Origin: Pseudocolwellia agarivorans
GTDB taxonomy: Bacteria > Pseudomonadota > Gammaproteobacteria > Enterobacterales > Alteromonadaceae
DNA length: 64,000 nucleotides
NCBI RefSeq assembly: GCF_002000085.1
Contig: NZ_MUZU01000001.1
Coordinates: 658,336 to 722,335, forward strand
Direction: 5' to 3'
The notes under the pieces were generated by a model that was not told the origin of the DNA, searched no databases, and worked only from the letters and a program-made list of their open reading frames with translations. A program made the position numbers and the translations under genes. Below are positions 17,667-26,992 of the stretch, one piece after another (position 1 is the stretch's first letter; every line of letters begins with the position of its first letter).

Positions 17667-19799
17667 TTAAAAACTGTAAGACAAACCAATATTAGCTGTA
17701 CGCCCTTTACCTTTCACATTCCACCCGTCTAAAGCATGAGACTGACTCGCGTGTGGGTAATAATCACTATTAAATAAGTTTTCTATACCAACAGATAATT
17801 TCACGGCCTTACTCGCTACATAACTGACTGATGTATTTACCACATTATATGAAGATACAGGGGCTGTCTTTCCACTATATTTTCCATCTTTAGGTTCGAA
17901 ACGATCTCGACTTTGTACACTAATATAATTAATCGCTAAACGTAAATTTTCACTCGCCTGATAATTAGCGTAAAGCGTAATTTTGGGTGGATTAATAGAA
18001 CCCGCATCAAGGTAACTATCCGTTTCTTTGTTTTTACCTTCAGACCAACTATAGCTTATGCCAGCATCAAGCTGTTCAGTAAAATCAACATCAACGGCTA
18101 TCTCATATCCCCAAACTTTTTGTGACGCTCGCTCTAAAACATAAGTTTCAGTAGCTTCGTCTGCCACTAAATTACCGCCGTAGTTATTTGTAGAATAAAA
18201 TGCAGCCATTTCTAAACGAACATTATCAAAAATACTACTAAAACCTATTTCAGAGTTTTTAACGATAGAGGCTTCAGTATCCAATCCGCTTAGCTCATTA
18301 AATTTAGCATTACGTAATAAACTGCCTATATTGGCAATATCGAATCCTTCAGAATAACTAATGAACGGGCTGAAATATTCATTATTGCTATAACGTAAGC
18401 CAATATTATAAGTTGTTGCGTCATAATCAAGCATTCCTCCTGTAACTGCTACAGGTACTGTACATTGCTTACCTTCTTTACAAATCATTAAAGTACTAAA
18501 ATCATCAACATCAATTTCTATAGACTCTTGACGTACTCCAGCTTTAAGAACCCAGTTATCAGAAAATATTAGCTTTGCTTGTACGTATCCTGCAATGTTA
18601 CTCATATCCATTTCAGGGGTCCACATTCTGCCATCAACTAACGGCTGCGCTGTGAGATCATTTAAGATATCAGCACCATAAATAAGTTTTGCTTCAACAT
18701 TATTAAAATCAAAAACACTATTAAAGTTAAGGCGTAAACCTTTTTTCTCCGAAGTGATCATCGACTGACCGCCAACTAAACCTAAATTTTCATCTTTAAA
18801 TTTGGTCGAATAAAAAAATACATTTTCAATACGCTGCCAATAAGCATCCGCAGTAAAATCGGTGTTATTTGTTAGCTCCATATCACGGTACTGTAGTTTT
18901 ACATTATGATTACCACGCGGACCTTGAGGATCACCATCCACGTCAAGGTTGTTTACATTTTTAATTGCTTGGCTTTTAATGCCTGTATTAAGATTACTAT
19001 CAACCGCAATATAATCAGAGTGCTGCTGGCCTTCAAAATAATTATAGGTAAACTGGACCGAACGGGAGCTATCAATATAATAATTAAATTTGGTAAATAA
19101 GTTGTCAGATCTAAAATTTGATAAACCATATTGTAAGCCTAAAGCATCGCCTTCAGCATCACGTATTACACCATTTTCATCACTAACAAGACTAACAACA
19201 TAATCAAGTTTCCCAACAGTGCCGTCTATTGCTACATCTAACCGACGGCCAACGCTATCTTCAAGCTTCACCGCTGAAAAATTGCTATTAACTGCTACCC
19301 TGCCAGATAAAGCTTTATCACTAGTTGCTTGTTTAGTTATATAATTAATAACTCCACCAGCAGCTCCATTACCGTAGATAGATGTTGCACCTTTAACTAC
19401 TTCAATACGTTCGATAACACTTGGATCTAATGAGCGAATACCTAGCTTACCATTACGTAAAGGCGTTGACTGAGGTACTCCATCAATCATTATTAAAACA
19501 TTACGTCCTCGTAATGACTGCCCCGAATTACTATTAGTCCCTGTATCAGCTCCCATACCAGGAACATGAAGAGCAAGCATAGTCTGTAATTCAGCTGTAG
19601 TTAATAAATCTTGGCTAATAGTTTTACTATCAATAATTGAAATAGAAGCTGGTACTTCATCAATATTTTCTTGCATACGACTGCCCGTAACAATCATTCG
19701 CTCAACATTATCATCCGATAATGCTTCCATGCTATTGGCAGCTGCTGAAAAACTGGTACTTATAGCAATAGCTAATAAAGAGTAATTTAAAAACTCCAT
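17667..19799 (-). CDS. TonB-dependent (ferric siderophore) receptor
   Basis: A 710-residue outer-membrane receptor. The signal peptide ends near residue 21 (SFSAAANS). Then come a TonB-box-like ERMIVTGSR, a plug domain (EVPASISIID... GQSLRGRNVLIMIDGVPQ... LDPSVIERIEVVKGATSIYG... GGVINYITKQ) and a beta-barrel ending in NIGLSYSF, with the terminal Phe needed for barrel assembly. A Fur box lies about 45 bp upstream and AAGGA precedes the ATG. It is divergent from the siderophore synthesis genes, so uptake of the locus's own siderophore is the natural inference; ligand identity is not visible in the sequence. Confidence 0.93.
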   Translation of the reverse strand: MEFLNYSLLAIAISTSFSAAANSMEALSDDNVERMIVTGSRMQENIDEVPASISIIDSKTISQDLLTTAELQTMLALHVPGMGADTGTNSNSGQSLRGRNVLIMIDGVPQSTPLRNGKLGIRSLDPSVIERIEVVKGATSIYGNGAAGGVINYITKQATSDKALSGRVAVNSNFSAVKLEDSVGRRLDVAIDGTVGKLDYVVSLVSDENGVIRDAEGDALGLQYGLSNFRSDNLFTKFNYYIDSSRSVQFTYNYFEGQQHSDYIAVDSNLNTGIKSQAIKNVNNLDVDGDPQGPRGNHNVKLQYRDMELTNNTDFTADAYWQRIENVFFYSTKFKDENLGLVGGQSMITSEKKGLRLNFNSVFDFNNVEAKLIYGADILNDLTAQPLVDGRMWTPEMDMSNIAGYVQAKLIFSDNWVLKAGVRQESIEIDVDDFSTLMICKEGKQCTVPVAVTGGMLDYDATTYNIGLRYSNNEYFSPFISYSEGFDIANIGSLLRNAKFNELSGLDTEASIVKNSEIGFSSIFDNVRLEMAAFYSTNNYGGNLVADEATETYVLERASQKVWGYEIAVDVDFTEQLDAGISYSWSEGKNKETDSYLDAGSINPPKITLYANYQASENLRLAINYISVQSRDRFEPKDGKYSGKTAPVSSYNVVNTSVSYVASKAVKLSVGIENLFNSDYYPHASQSHALDGWNVKGKGRTANIGLSYSF

Positions 19800-19842
19800 T
19801 GAAATATATCCTTAAAAATTCAACGATAAAAACAAACGCGAA

Positions 19843-19857
19843 TGATAATGATTACCA
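19843..19857 (-). promoter_or_regulatory. Fur box, TonB-receptor side
   Basis: TGATAATGATTACCA fits the Fur 7-1-7 pattern (TGATAAT-N-ATTATCA) with one mismatch, 44 bp upstream of the receptor start codon. Confidence 0.8.
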
Positions 19858-19915
19858 ATATCAATTTCAATATTTTTTTATTTTAAATTACCCTTGAAAT
19901 AAAACCAAAAACAAA

Positions 19916-19930
19916 TGATAATCATTATCA
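19916..19930 (+). promoter_or_regulatory. Fur box, biosynthesis side
   Basis: TGATAATCATTATCA is a perfect 7-1-7 Fur palindrome, 80 bp upstream of the first synthetase gene. With the second box 60 bp away it indicates iron repression of both divergent transcripts. Confidence 0.9.
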
Positions 19931-20009
19931 TTTAAGGATTGAGCAATAAATTTATTGGACGCTTTATTACTAGTCATCACTTTAGTAAATCATTTATAAG
20001 GATCATTTT

Positions 20010-21848
20010 ATGCCTATTGCACATTTAGCATCAGCTTCAGAAAGAGCAGATCAATTTACTCTACAAAGCTTTTTAAATTGTTATTTACGAGAATATGCCA
20101 AACCAAAAAATCTACTAACTTTCACCCAAAACCCACAGAAAAATAACTGGCCATTATCATTGCATCAGCAATGGAATCAATGTGCAGGATATACGCTCAC
20201 TATTAACTTACCTGTACAGCAGAAAAAAATTTTATTATTAGTCGATAATAATCAACCACAAATTAATTTACGTTACTTATCAGATTGCTACCTTGGGGAA
20301 TTACCTAAAAAAACGACAAGTAATAAAATTATTTCAATACTGATCAAAGAATTATGTATTGATTTTAAACAACCCTTTAATCAGGAGCTAGTAGACCAAA
20401 TAACTAACAGTCGAGAATTTTTATTCACACTATTAAGTTCCGCACCAACATGCCAACGTATGACATCGGTAAGCCAAGATTATTTAAGCAGCGAACAACA
20501 AATGGCATTAGGCCATGCTTTTCATCCTGCCCCTAAAGCAAGATTAGGTTTTTCAGACACTCAATTAAGACAGTATTCACCTGAGTTTGGTACTGGCTTT
20601 CAGCTTCATTACTTTGCCATTCCACTTGAGTTTATTCAGCAAAAAGGCTTATCTGATATTTGCGCTAAAACGATTATTAATGATGATTTGCCAAAAGGAT
20701 TAACATTAAAACTAAGTAATAATGAGCAAATAATTCCTTGTCATCCATGGCAAGCGCAATACATAAAGCGACTACCTCAGGTGTCAGAACTCATTAAAAA
20801 AGAAGTAATAAAAGACTTAGGTTGTTTAGGAAAGTTTTTTTATGCAACCTCTTCAGTACGAACTTTATATAGCCCGAGTAGTCGCTATTTTTATAAAGCT
20901 TCCTTACATATAAGACTTACTAACTGTCTACGTAAAAATGCAATTTATGAACTAGATACCGCCCTTACGCTAAGTAATATTTTAACTAAAGAAACAGCAC
21001 TAAAACAGAACTTCCCAAACTCTAAGCTATTACAAGAACCCGCATACATTACTGTTGATTTAAAATTAAAAAATGCTGACGATAATAAAATCATACAAGA
21101 AGCATTTGCTATGATTTTTCGTGAAAGCTTTACCAAGTCTCAATTAGATTTATATCAACCTAAAGTAGCAGGAGCTTTATTTTCTGAGAACCCTTTTGGA
21201 CCTAATCGTGCTCGTAGTTTAGTTGCCCAATATGCCAGAAACACTGATAAGAGCTTTCATCAAGCAGCATTGTTATGGTTTGGTGCTTACACAAAGCAGT
21301 TAACACATACGGTATTATTTTCTTACTTTGAACGTGGATTAGTTTTTGAACCACATTTACAAAATGTACTCATTGGTTTTAAAGAGCATTTTCCCACTCA
21401 AATATTTATGCGAGATATGGAAGGAACTAAATTAGTTAAAGATCATAAAATAAAACAGGATGTCAGTCAGCTATCAAGTACAGCTCATAATGCCGTATAT
21501 TATTCGGCTGAAAAAGGCTGGAATAGAGTGTCTTACTGCCTTTTCGTGAATAATCTTTGCCAATGCGTTTTTTATATATCAGGAGGAGATCCTGTTTTAA
21601 CAAAACAACTATGGGCTAAATTAGGAGATATTCTCAGTCATTATTTAAAAACATACCCTAGCTCTGATGCTAAAGAAAAGATTAGTCATTTACTGAATGG
21701 ACAGTATTTGCCCAATAAAGGGAATTTATTAATTAGAGTACAAAAGCAGGCAGATAAGCATGCTGAATATATTCCTTTAATTAACCCAATTATTGCACCA
21801 TTAACTGATAACTCTTTATTAAATGTTATTAAACATGCGATAGCATAA
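20010..21848 (+). CDS. NIS siderophore synthetase (IucA/IucC family), first of two
   Basis: An NRPS-independent siderophore synthetase of 612 residues, which adenylates a carboxylate such as citrate and couples it to an amine or alcohol. Motifs of the IucA/IucC fold are ALGHAFHPAPKARLGF (nucleotide/citrate binding), PCHPWQAQY, the region ATSSVRTLYSP and, in the C-terminal ferric-reductase-like part, FEPHLQNVLIGFKEHFPTQI followed by MRDMEG. Starts 80 bp downstream of a perfect Fur box, with AAGGA before the ATG. A second NIS synthetase follows after 9 bp. No IucB, IucD or NRPS gene is nearby, which argues against aerobactin. Which acid or amine it uses cannot be told from sequence alone. Confidence 0.92.
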   Translation: MPIAHLASASERADQFTLQSFLNCYLREYAKPKNLLTFTQNPQKNNWPLSLHQQWNQCAGYTLTINLPVQQKKILLLVDNNQPQINLRYLSDCYLGELPKKTTSNKIISILIKELCIDFKQPFNQELVDQITNSREFLFTLLSSAPTCQRMTSVSQDYLSSEQQMALGHAFHPAPKARLGFSDTQLRQYSPEFGTGFQLHYFAIPLEFIQQKGLSDICAKTIINDDLPKGLTLKLSNNEQIIPCHPWQAQYIKRLPQVSELIKKEVIKDLGCLGKFFYATSSVRTLYSPSSRYFYKASLHIRLTNCLRKNAIYELDTALTLSNILTKETALKQNFPNSKLLQEPAYITVDLKLKNADDNKIIQEAFAMIFRESFTKSQLDLYQPKVAGALFSENPFGPNRARSLVAQYARNTDKSFHQAALLWFGAYTKQLTHTVLFSYFERGLVFEPHLQNVLIGFKEHFPTQIFMRDMEGTKLVKDHKIKQDVSQLSSTAHNAVYYSAEKGWNRVSYCLFVNNLCQCVFYISGGDPVLTKQLWAKLGDILSHYLKTYPSSDAKEKISHLLNGQYLPNKGNLLIRVQKQADKHAEYIPLINPIIAPLTDNSLLNVIKHAIA

Positions 21849-21857
21849 GGAAGTAAA

Positions 21858-23771
21858 ATGTTATCTATAAATTATAGTGCAAGCTCTTTAACGCAACACC
21901 AAGAAACATTTATCTCTTTTTTAGAAGAGACAGAGCAGCAAGAAGCATTAATAAAAAAAGCATTACAGCCCTCATTAGTGATGACTCAATTTCATATTGC
22001 TCATCAACAAGTTATTCACAAGCTAATAAATGCTTTATTACGTGAACAGATAATGGAATTACAGGGCAATCTTCTTATTTGGCATGGTACTGGACCACAA
22101 GATAAAAGGGTTTGGCGTATTGATGGCTTAAAATGTTTTTCAAGCGGAGAAGTAATGAGCTTGGAACAAGTAATCACTTTCACTCAAGAGAAGGTAATTT
22201 CTTGCATCGAATTAATCGCGCCTCTCAGTAAGTTATTTAATTCGATAAAGTTCAAAGAATTTAGGCAAGATCTACAGCAAACTTGGTTTAATACAGCCCT
22301 AGCTTTAGCCTATCGCTTAGTATGGGGCAAAGAGTTAGATGCAAAGAATCAAAAAAATAAAAATTTATGGCATTATTTATCACAACTCAATATCTCTCAA
22401 GCTTATTCATTTTTAGAGCAATGGGCTGCAGTTGGACATCCATCACACCCTACAGATCGTAGTAAGCCTGATTTAGATTTATCGCAAATTTTATCTTATT
22501 CACCCGACTTTAATGCCAATGTAAATCTAATACTAGGAGCACTAAAAACAGATCATGTATCTACCGATAGTATGATTAAAGGTGAAGCTATAAGCCCAAC
22601 AGATATTCGTATTTACTGGCATGAATATTTTCCTTCTCAAATGAAAATATGGCAAGAAGAATTAAAAAAAACTGGACTTAACGCGCAAAACTACTTACCT
22701 ATTCCTATTCACCCGTGGCAAGCAAAATATTCTTTGCCTACATTATTTAATAACGAACTTCAGCAAAAAACACTCGTACTATTTGAAAATATTACCATTA
22801 AAACGCTACCTACATTAAGTTTTAGAAGCATGTTACCATTATCAAACCGTGCTCCTTGTTTAAAGGTACCTGTAGCAATAAAAATGACCAGTGCTAAACG
22901 TTTATTATCGGTACGTTCTGCTCATATGGGACCTAGGTTTTCTAGTTTAATGAAACAGCTATTAAATAAATTACCACAAGTTGAAGAATACTTTTCCCTA
23001 CAGCCTGAAGATATAGGACTCCATTATCAATCACCGACTCAACCTAATGATCAATTAGCTAGTCATTTATCTTATATTTGCCGTCAAAATGCATGTAATT
23101 CAGCTAAGCCTGATGAAATAATGCTACCTGCAGCAAGTTTGTTAGCTCCTGATATACAAGGAAAACCATTATGGCTAAGTATATTACAACATCAAGGAAA
23201 TGAAGATTGGTCTGCGGCTATGAAACAATTAGCACAATACAGTAAGGTATTGTGCCATGGGCCACTAGCATTCTATTTACATACAGGAATTGGATTAGAA
23301 GTACACCAGCAAAATACTGTATTAGTGTGTAATCAACAAGGTAATATAAAACGTTGTTTAACTAGAGATTTTGGTGCATTTAGAATTTACTTACCTCAGT
23401 TTAATACCATAGGATTACCTCTAGAATTTCACCACGACAATAGACTACAAACAAAAGATCCAGCACAAGCACGAAATCGATTGGTTCATGCGATGTTAAT
23501 TAGTCAATTGGGCGAATATATAAAATCATTAATTAATCATTATCAACTGGAGTCTAAACAAGCAGAAGCCCAAGCTTGGAGAATAGTAAAAGAGTCAATA
23601 AACAGCATAGTATCATCTCTCACTAATCAATTAGATCATCAATGGTTAGAGCAAGAAAAACATGCCCTTTTAAATGATCCTTGGCCAATGAAAGCTTTAA
23701 TGCGAATGCGTTTACAGTCATCTGACAGCTATATATATTACTCAACCGATAATCCCTTAGAAAAGGTATAA
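21858..23771 (+). CDS. NIS siderophore synthetase (IucA/IucC family), second of two
   Basis: A 637-residue paralogue of the upstream gene. It carries AVGHPSHPTDRSKPDL, PIPIHPWQAKY, SFRSMLPLSNRAPCLKVPVAIKM, HMGPRFSS, and LHTGIGLEVHQQNTVLVCNQ with RDFGAFRIY near the C-terminus, all in the order expected for the family. The N-terminal 110 residues are specific to it and the rest aligns only loosely with the first synthetase, so the pair probably carries out two successive condensations rather than being a recent duplication. AGGAAG precedes the ATG; the stop is 2 bp from the exporter start, so the three genes form one operon. Confidence 0.92.
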   Translation: MLSINYSASSLTQHQETFISFLEETEQQEALIKKALQPSLVMTQFHIAHQQVIHKLINALLREQIMELQGNLLIWHGTGPQDKRVWRIDGLKCFSSGEVMSLEQVITFTQEKVISCIELIAPLSKLFNSIKFKEFRQDLQQTWFNTALALAYRLVWGKELDAKNQKNKNLWHYLSQLNISQAYSFLEQWAAVGHPSHPTDRSKPDLDLSQILSYSPDFNANVNLILGALKTDHVSTDSMIKGEAISPTDIRIYWHEYFPSQMKIWQEELKKTGLNAQNYLPIPIHPWQAKYSLPTLFNNELQQKTLVLFENITIKTLPTLSFRSMLPLSNRAPCLKVPVAIKMTSAKRLLSVRSAHMGPRFSSLMKQLLNKLPQVEEYFSLQPEDIGLHYQSPTQPNDQLASHLSYICRQNACNSAKPDEIMLPAASLLAPDIQGKPLWLSILQHQGNEDWSAAMKQLAQYSKVLCHGPLAFYLHTGIGLEVHQQNTVLVCNQQGNIKRCLTRDFGAFRIYLPQFNTIGLPLEFHHDNRLQTKDPAQARNRLVHAMLISQLGEYIKSLINHYQLESKQAEAQAWRIVKESINSIVSSLTNQLDHQWLEQEKHALLNDPWPMKALMRMRLQSSDSYIYYSTDNPLEKV

Positions 23772-23773
23772 TA

Positions 23774-24994
23774 ATGCTATTGCAACATTGGCGTAAGAGA
23801 TTATCTTTTTTATTTTTAATACAATTACTTACCGTGGCAACAATGGAGATGAGCGGTCCTTTTTGGCCGCTTTATTTTAAACAGTTAAATCAAACATATT
23901 TAGGAAGTATTACCGAACAATGGGCTAGTATATTAGGGGGGTTAGCTTATATTTTACCTTTATTGGCAGCCATGCTAAGCGCACCTTTTTTTGGGGGGAT
24001 TGGTGATAAATACGGGCACAAACTTATGCTATTACGTGCGTTATTTGCATTAGGTTTTTGCCAATTATTACTTGTTTGGATTCAAGACCCTATACTGATT
24101 TTATTCATTAGATTAATTCAAGGATTTACCGCAGGGACCATTGCTGCGACGCAAAGTTATTCAGCTAAAGTGAGCCCTATTAAACATAGAGGAAAAATTT
24201 TTAGCAGGATACAAGGTGCGACTGCAGCAGGTTCATTAATTGGACCTTTAGCTGGAGGTTATTGGTTAGAGCACTTACCAATGACAACTTTGTTTGAACG
24301 TTCAACTCTTATATTTGGTGTACTTTTTGTAGTTTTATATTATTTTTTACCAACAGATAACAAAGAAGAGATATATAAAAAAAATAAAAGTAATCATCCC
24401 AAAATAGATCTATCTAATAGTTTGTGGTCACCTGCTATATTACTAGCAAGTATTTGTCTAGCCCAACTTGCAAAACGGTTTCCACAAAGCTTTTATGCTT
24501 TATACGGAGAGTCTGTTTTAGGGCAAGGAAGTTTAATGATAGGTATTCTATATGCTGCAACAGGTTTTGGTATTTTAATTGCTGCTCCTTATAGCGGTCT
24601 CTACTTTGATAGACTAAAAAAAAGGAAACATAAACAATATTTTTTACAAGTTGTTTGCCTCATAGCTTTAATACTCATGTTATTACAAAGTCAAATTTAT
24701 AGCTTTTATCCAGCACTCGCTATACGTTTTGGTTGGGGGGTATGCTTAGCGGCAATTCTTCCTTTATTATCAGCTCAACTAAGCGCATTAGGTGGTATAA
24801 GAAATATAGGTAAACAAGTTGGTATTAGTCATAGCGCAATAAAGCTTGGAGGTATACTAGGTATTGGTATCGGTTCACTAATCTTTGCTTTATTAAATTG
24901 GCAGTGGGCCTTCATCGCTATAGCATTAATATATGTAATATTGATTTGGGTACTAAACAAAACGCAAGTAGTTCAACAAAAAACACCCAAATGA
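23774..24994 (+). CDS. MFS transporter, probable siderophore exporter
   Basis: A 406-residue major facilitator with about twelve hydrophobic segments. The MFS signature after TM2 is GGIGDKYGHKLMLLRA and its second-half counterpart is YFDRLKKRKHKQYF. PFWPLYFKQL lies near the end of TM1. MFS proteins encoded next to NIS synthetases (for example PvsC, SfaA, LbtB) export the siderophore; here the 2-bp spacing to the second synthetase makes the same role likely. A GGT then ATAATAATG precedes it, so expression may rely on coupling. Confidence 0.85.
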   Translation: MLLQHWRKRLSFLFLIQLLTVATMEMSGPFWPLYFKQLNQTYLGSITEQWASILGGLAYILPLLAAMLSAPFFGGIGDKYGHKLMLLRALFALGFCQLLLVWIQDPILILFIRLIQGFTAGTIAATQSYSAKVSPIKHRGKIFSRIQGATAAGSLIGPLAGGYWLEHLPMTTLFERSTLIFGVLFVVLYYFLPTDNKEEIYKKNKSNHPKIDLSNSLWSPAILLASICLAQLAKRFPQSFYALYGESVLGQGSLMIGILYAATGFGILIAAPYSGLYFDRLKKRKHKQYFLQVVCLIALILMLLQSQIYSFYPALAIRFGWGVCLAAILPLLSAQLSALGGIRNIGKQVGISHSAIKLGGILGIGIGSLIFALLNWQWAFIAIALIYVILIWVLNKTQVVQQKTPK

Positions 24995-24997
24995 ATT

Positions 24998-25013
24998 ATG
25001 CTGGAACCAGCAT
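24998..25013 (+). terminator. Weak terminator-like hairpin after the siderophore operon
   Basis: ATGCTG GAAC CAGCAT is a short perfect hairpin 4 bp after the exporter stop codon, but no T tract follows, so termination is uncertain. Confidence 0.3.
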
Positions 25014-25167
25014 TTAGAATAAATTGATACACCTGATCGAATAATAATTGATTTATTATTTTTAAAATAAAAAAATTAAGTACACTGCCTTACGACTTAA
25101 AAGAGAATAGTCTATCCTTAAGATATAATACCTATTGCTTCAACGGTTAAGGTCGATTAATACACTA

Positions 25168-25197
25168 TAGCTATATATCAAGTATCATATATAGCTA
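25168..25197. repeat. Perfect 11-bp inverted repeat in the hisF upstream spacer
   Basis: TAGCTATATAT and ATATATAGCTA are exact inverted copies separated by 8 bp. It could be an operator, a cruciform or chance in AT-rich DNA. Confidence 0.6.
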
Positions 25198-25434
25198 ATA
25201 GCTATCAAACATATTTTTTATGTTAACTGTAGTGAAAAAATGCTGTATATTTACGCCCAAGAATTACTGTATTTCTCATTATTTCTACAAATACTTATGC
25301 AAGTAGATCCTTTAATTTAAATATTTATTTATTTTACAACAATCAATAGCGTTGTTTACATTAACTCTAAATATTAATAGATCTAAAAATGCTTAAAAAT
25401 TACAAATCAAATAGTTAAAAAAAATGGTGAAACC

Positions 25435-26226
25435 ATGTTAGCCAAACGTATAATCCCTTGTCTTGATGTTAAAGACGGTAAAGTAGTTAAAGGCGTAAAA
25501 TTCCGTAACCATGAAATTATCGGTAATATTGTTCCCCTAGCTGAACAATACGCAAAAGCAGGTGCTGACGAACTCGTGTTTTACGATATTACCGCCAGTT
25601 CTGACGGTCGTGTTGTAGACAAAAGCTGGGTCACCCGTATTGCACAAGTTATCGATATTCCTTTTTGTGTTGCCGGTGGTATAAAAACCGAAGAAGACGC
25701 ACAGCAAATATTAAAAATGGGTGCTGATAAAATTAGTATTAACTCTCCTGCCTTAATGGATCCTAGCTTAATTTCACGCCTTGCTGATCAGTTTGGTCAA
25801 CAATGTGTTGTGGTAGGCATCGACAGTTTTTTTAATGAAGAAACTGGTGAGTATCAGGTTTACCAATTTACAGGTGACGAAACGCGTACACAAAAAACCT
25901 CATGGACTACTTTTGAATGGATCAAAAAAGTTCAAGAACTAGGTGCTGGTGAAATTGTTTTAAACTGCATGAACCAAGATGGTGTGCGTAAAGGTTACGA
26001 CATAAAACAACTTGAGCAAGCACGCGCTGTTTGTAACGTACCTTTAATCGCTTCTGGCGGTGCTGGTGAAATGGTGCATTTTAGCGATGTATTTCAACAA
26101 GCTGATGTTGATGGTGCGCTAGCTGCTAGTGTTTTCCATAAAGGTATTATCCCTATCTCTGAATTAAAAGAGATGCTCAAACAAAATAAAGTTGAGATCC
26201 GACTTTGTGAGGAAAAAACATGTTAG
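25435..26226 (+). CDS. hisF: Imidazole glycerol phosphate synthase, cyclase subunit HisF
   Basis: TIM-barrel cyclase that uses ammonia from HisH to turn PRFAR into IGP and [28 protein letters not shown] carries the first catalytic Asp; [28 protein letters not shown] and [13 protein letters not shown] (second catalytic Asp) follow. At 263 residues it is slightly longer than the usual 257; the extra C-terminal residues lie in the overlap with hisIE. It normally follows hisA directly; here the siderophore locus and a 440-bp spacer intervene. Confidence 0.97.
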   Translation: MLAKRIIPCLDVKDGKVVKGVKFRNHEIIGNIVPLAEQYAKAGADELVFYDITASSDGRVVDKSWVTRIAQVIDIPFCVAGGIKTEEDAQQILKMGADKISINSPALMDPSLISRLADQFGQQCVVVGIDSFFNEETGEYQVYQFTGDETRTQKTSWTTFEWIKKVQELGAGEIVLNCMNQDGVRKGYDIKQLEQARAVCNVPLIASGGAGEMVHFSDVFQQADVDGALAASVFHKGIIPISELKEMLKQNKVEIRLCEEKTC

Positions 26227-26840
26227 TTACTTTAGAAAATAGCCAAGAACTTGCTTGGGATAAAATGGATAACCTATTACCTGCAATTATTCAAGACGCT
26301 GCAACCGGCGCTGTATTAATGCAAGGTTTTATGAATCAAGAAGCCTTAGAGGCAACGTTAAAATCAGGTAAAGCCACTTTCTTTAGCCGTTCTAAACAAC
26401 GCTTATGGATGAAAGGCGAAAGCTCAAACAACACCTTAGACGTTAAGCAAGTATTAGCTGATTGTGATAAAGACTGTTTACTCATTGCTGCAAATCCTAA
26501 TGGACCTACTTGTCATTTAAATACAACGTCTTGTTTTCCTGAAGAGAAACTTAGCCAACAAAACTTTTTAAGCCACTTAGAACGCTTTGTTGATAAACGA
26601 GCTAACGATCCTATTGAAGAAAGCTACACAGCAAAATTATTATCTCGCGGTACAAATAAAGTTGCTCAAAAAGTGGGGGAAGAAGGTGTTGAAGTAGTAA
26701 TAGCCGCTCTTGCTGAAACTAAAGAAGAGTTTTTAGGTGAATGCGCTGACTTGTTTTATCACACGCTTGTACTGTTAAAAGATCAAAATGTAGAGCTTTC
26801 TGAAGTCATGGAAATATTACAAAAAAGACATAATAAATAA
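26220..26840 (+). CDS. hisI: Bifunctional phosphoribosyl-AMP cyclohydrolase / phosphoribosyl-ATP pyrophosphatase HisIE
   Basis: Carries out steps 2 and 3 of the pathway. The N-terminal HisI half has [34 protein letters not shown] and a zinc/Mg site in DCDKDCLLI and GPTCHL. The C-terminal HisE half has [28 protein letters not shown] and [13 protein letters not shown]. 206 residues, as expected for the fusion. It starts 7 bp inside hisF. Last his gene; a terminator follows. Confidence 0.97.
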   Translation: MLVTLENSQELAWDKMDNLLPAIIQDAATGAVLMQGFMNQEALEATLKSGKATFFSRSKQRLWMKGESSNNTLDVKQVLADCDKDCLLIAANPNGPTCHLNTTSCFPEEKLSQQNFLSHLERFVDKRANDPIEESYTAKLLSRGTNKVAQKVGEEGVEVVIAALAETKEEFLGECADLFYHTLVLLKDQNVELSEVMEILQKRHNK

Positions 26841-26863
26841 TCAACACTATTTGTTATTTAATG

Positions 26864-26888
26864 AAAGGCACTTTTTAGTGCCTTTTTT
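26864..26888 (+). terminator. Rho-independent terminator after hisIE
   Basis: AAAGGCAC TTTTTA GTGCCTTTTTT is an 8-bp hairpin with a T tract, 23 bp past the hisIE stop. Confidence 0.88.
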
Positions 26889-26992
26889 ATTGCGCTGTTT
26901 AATTACGTTAGCTTAATACTTTATTTAATACATTGCGCAAATTATGATTAAAAGCATAACGATTAAATATTAATAAGCTCAGGTTACAAATT

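Larger units (their letters stand above)
24995..25434. other. 440-bp AT-rich non-coding spacer upstream of hisF
   Basis: No credible gene, no His-codon leader and no strong terminator is visible. Since hisF and hisIE are cut off from the rest of the operon, their promoter must lie here or in the siderophore operon. A poor promoter candidate (TTGTTT at 25352, TAATAG at 25375) is the best I see. An 11-bp inverted repeat lies at 25168-25197. Confidence 0.5.

Noticed and set aside
25240..25320. A 26-codon frame in the hisF upstream spacer, as a possible leader peptide
   Set aside because: No run of His codons (none at all) and no terminator follows it, so it is not a his leader and has no other support.
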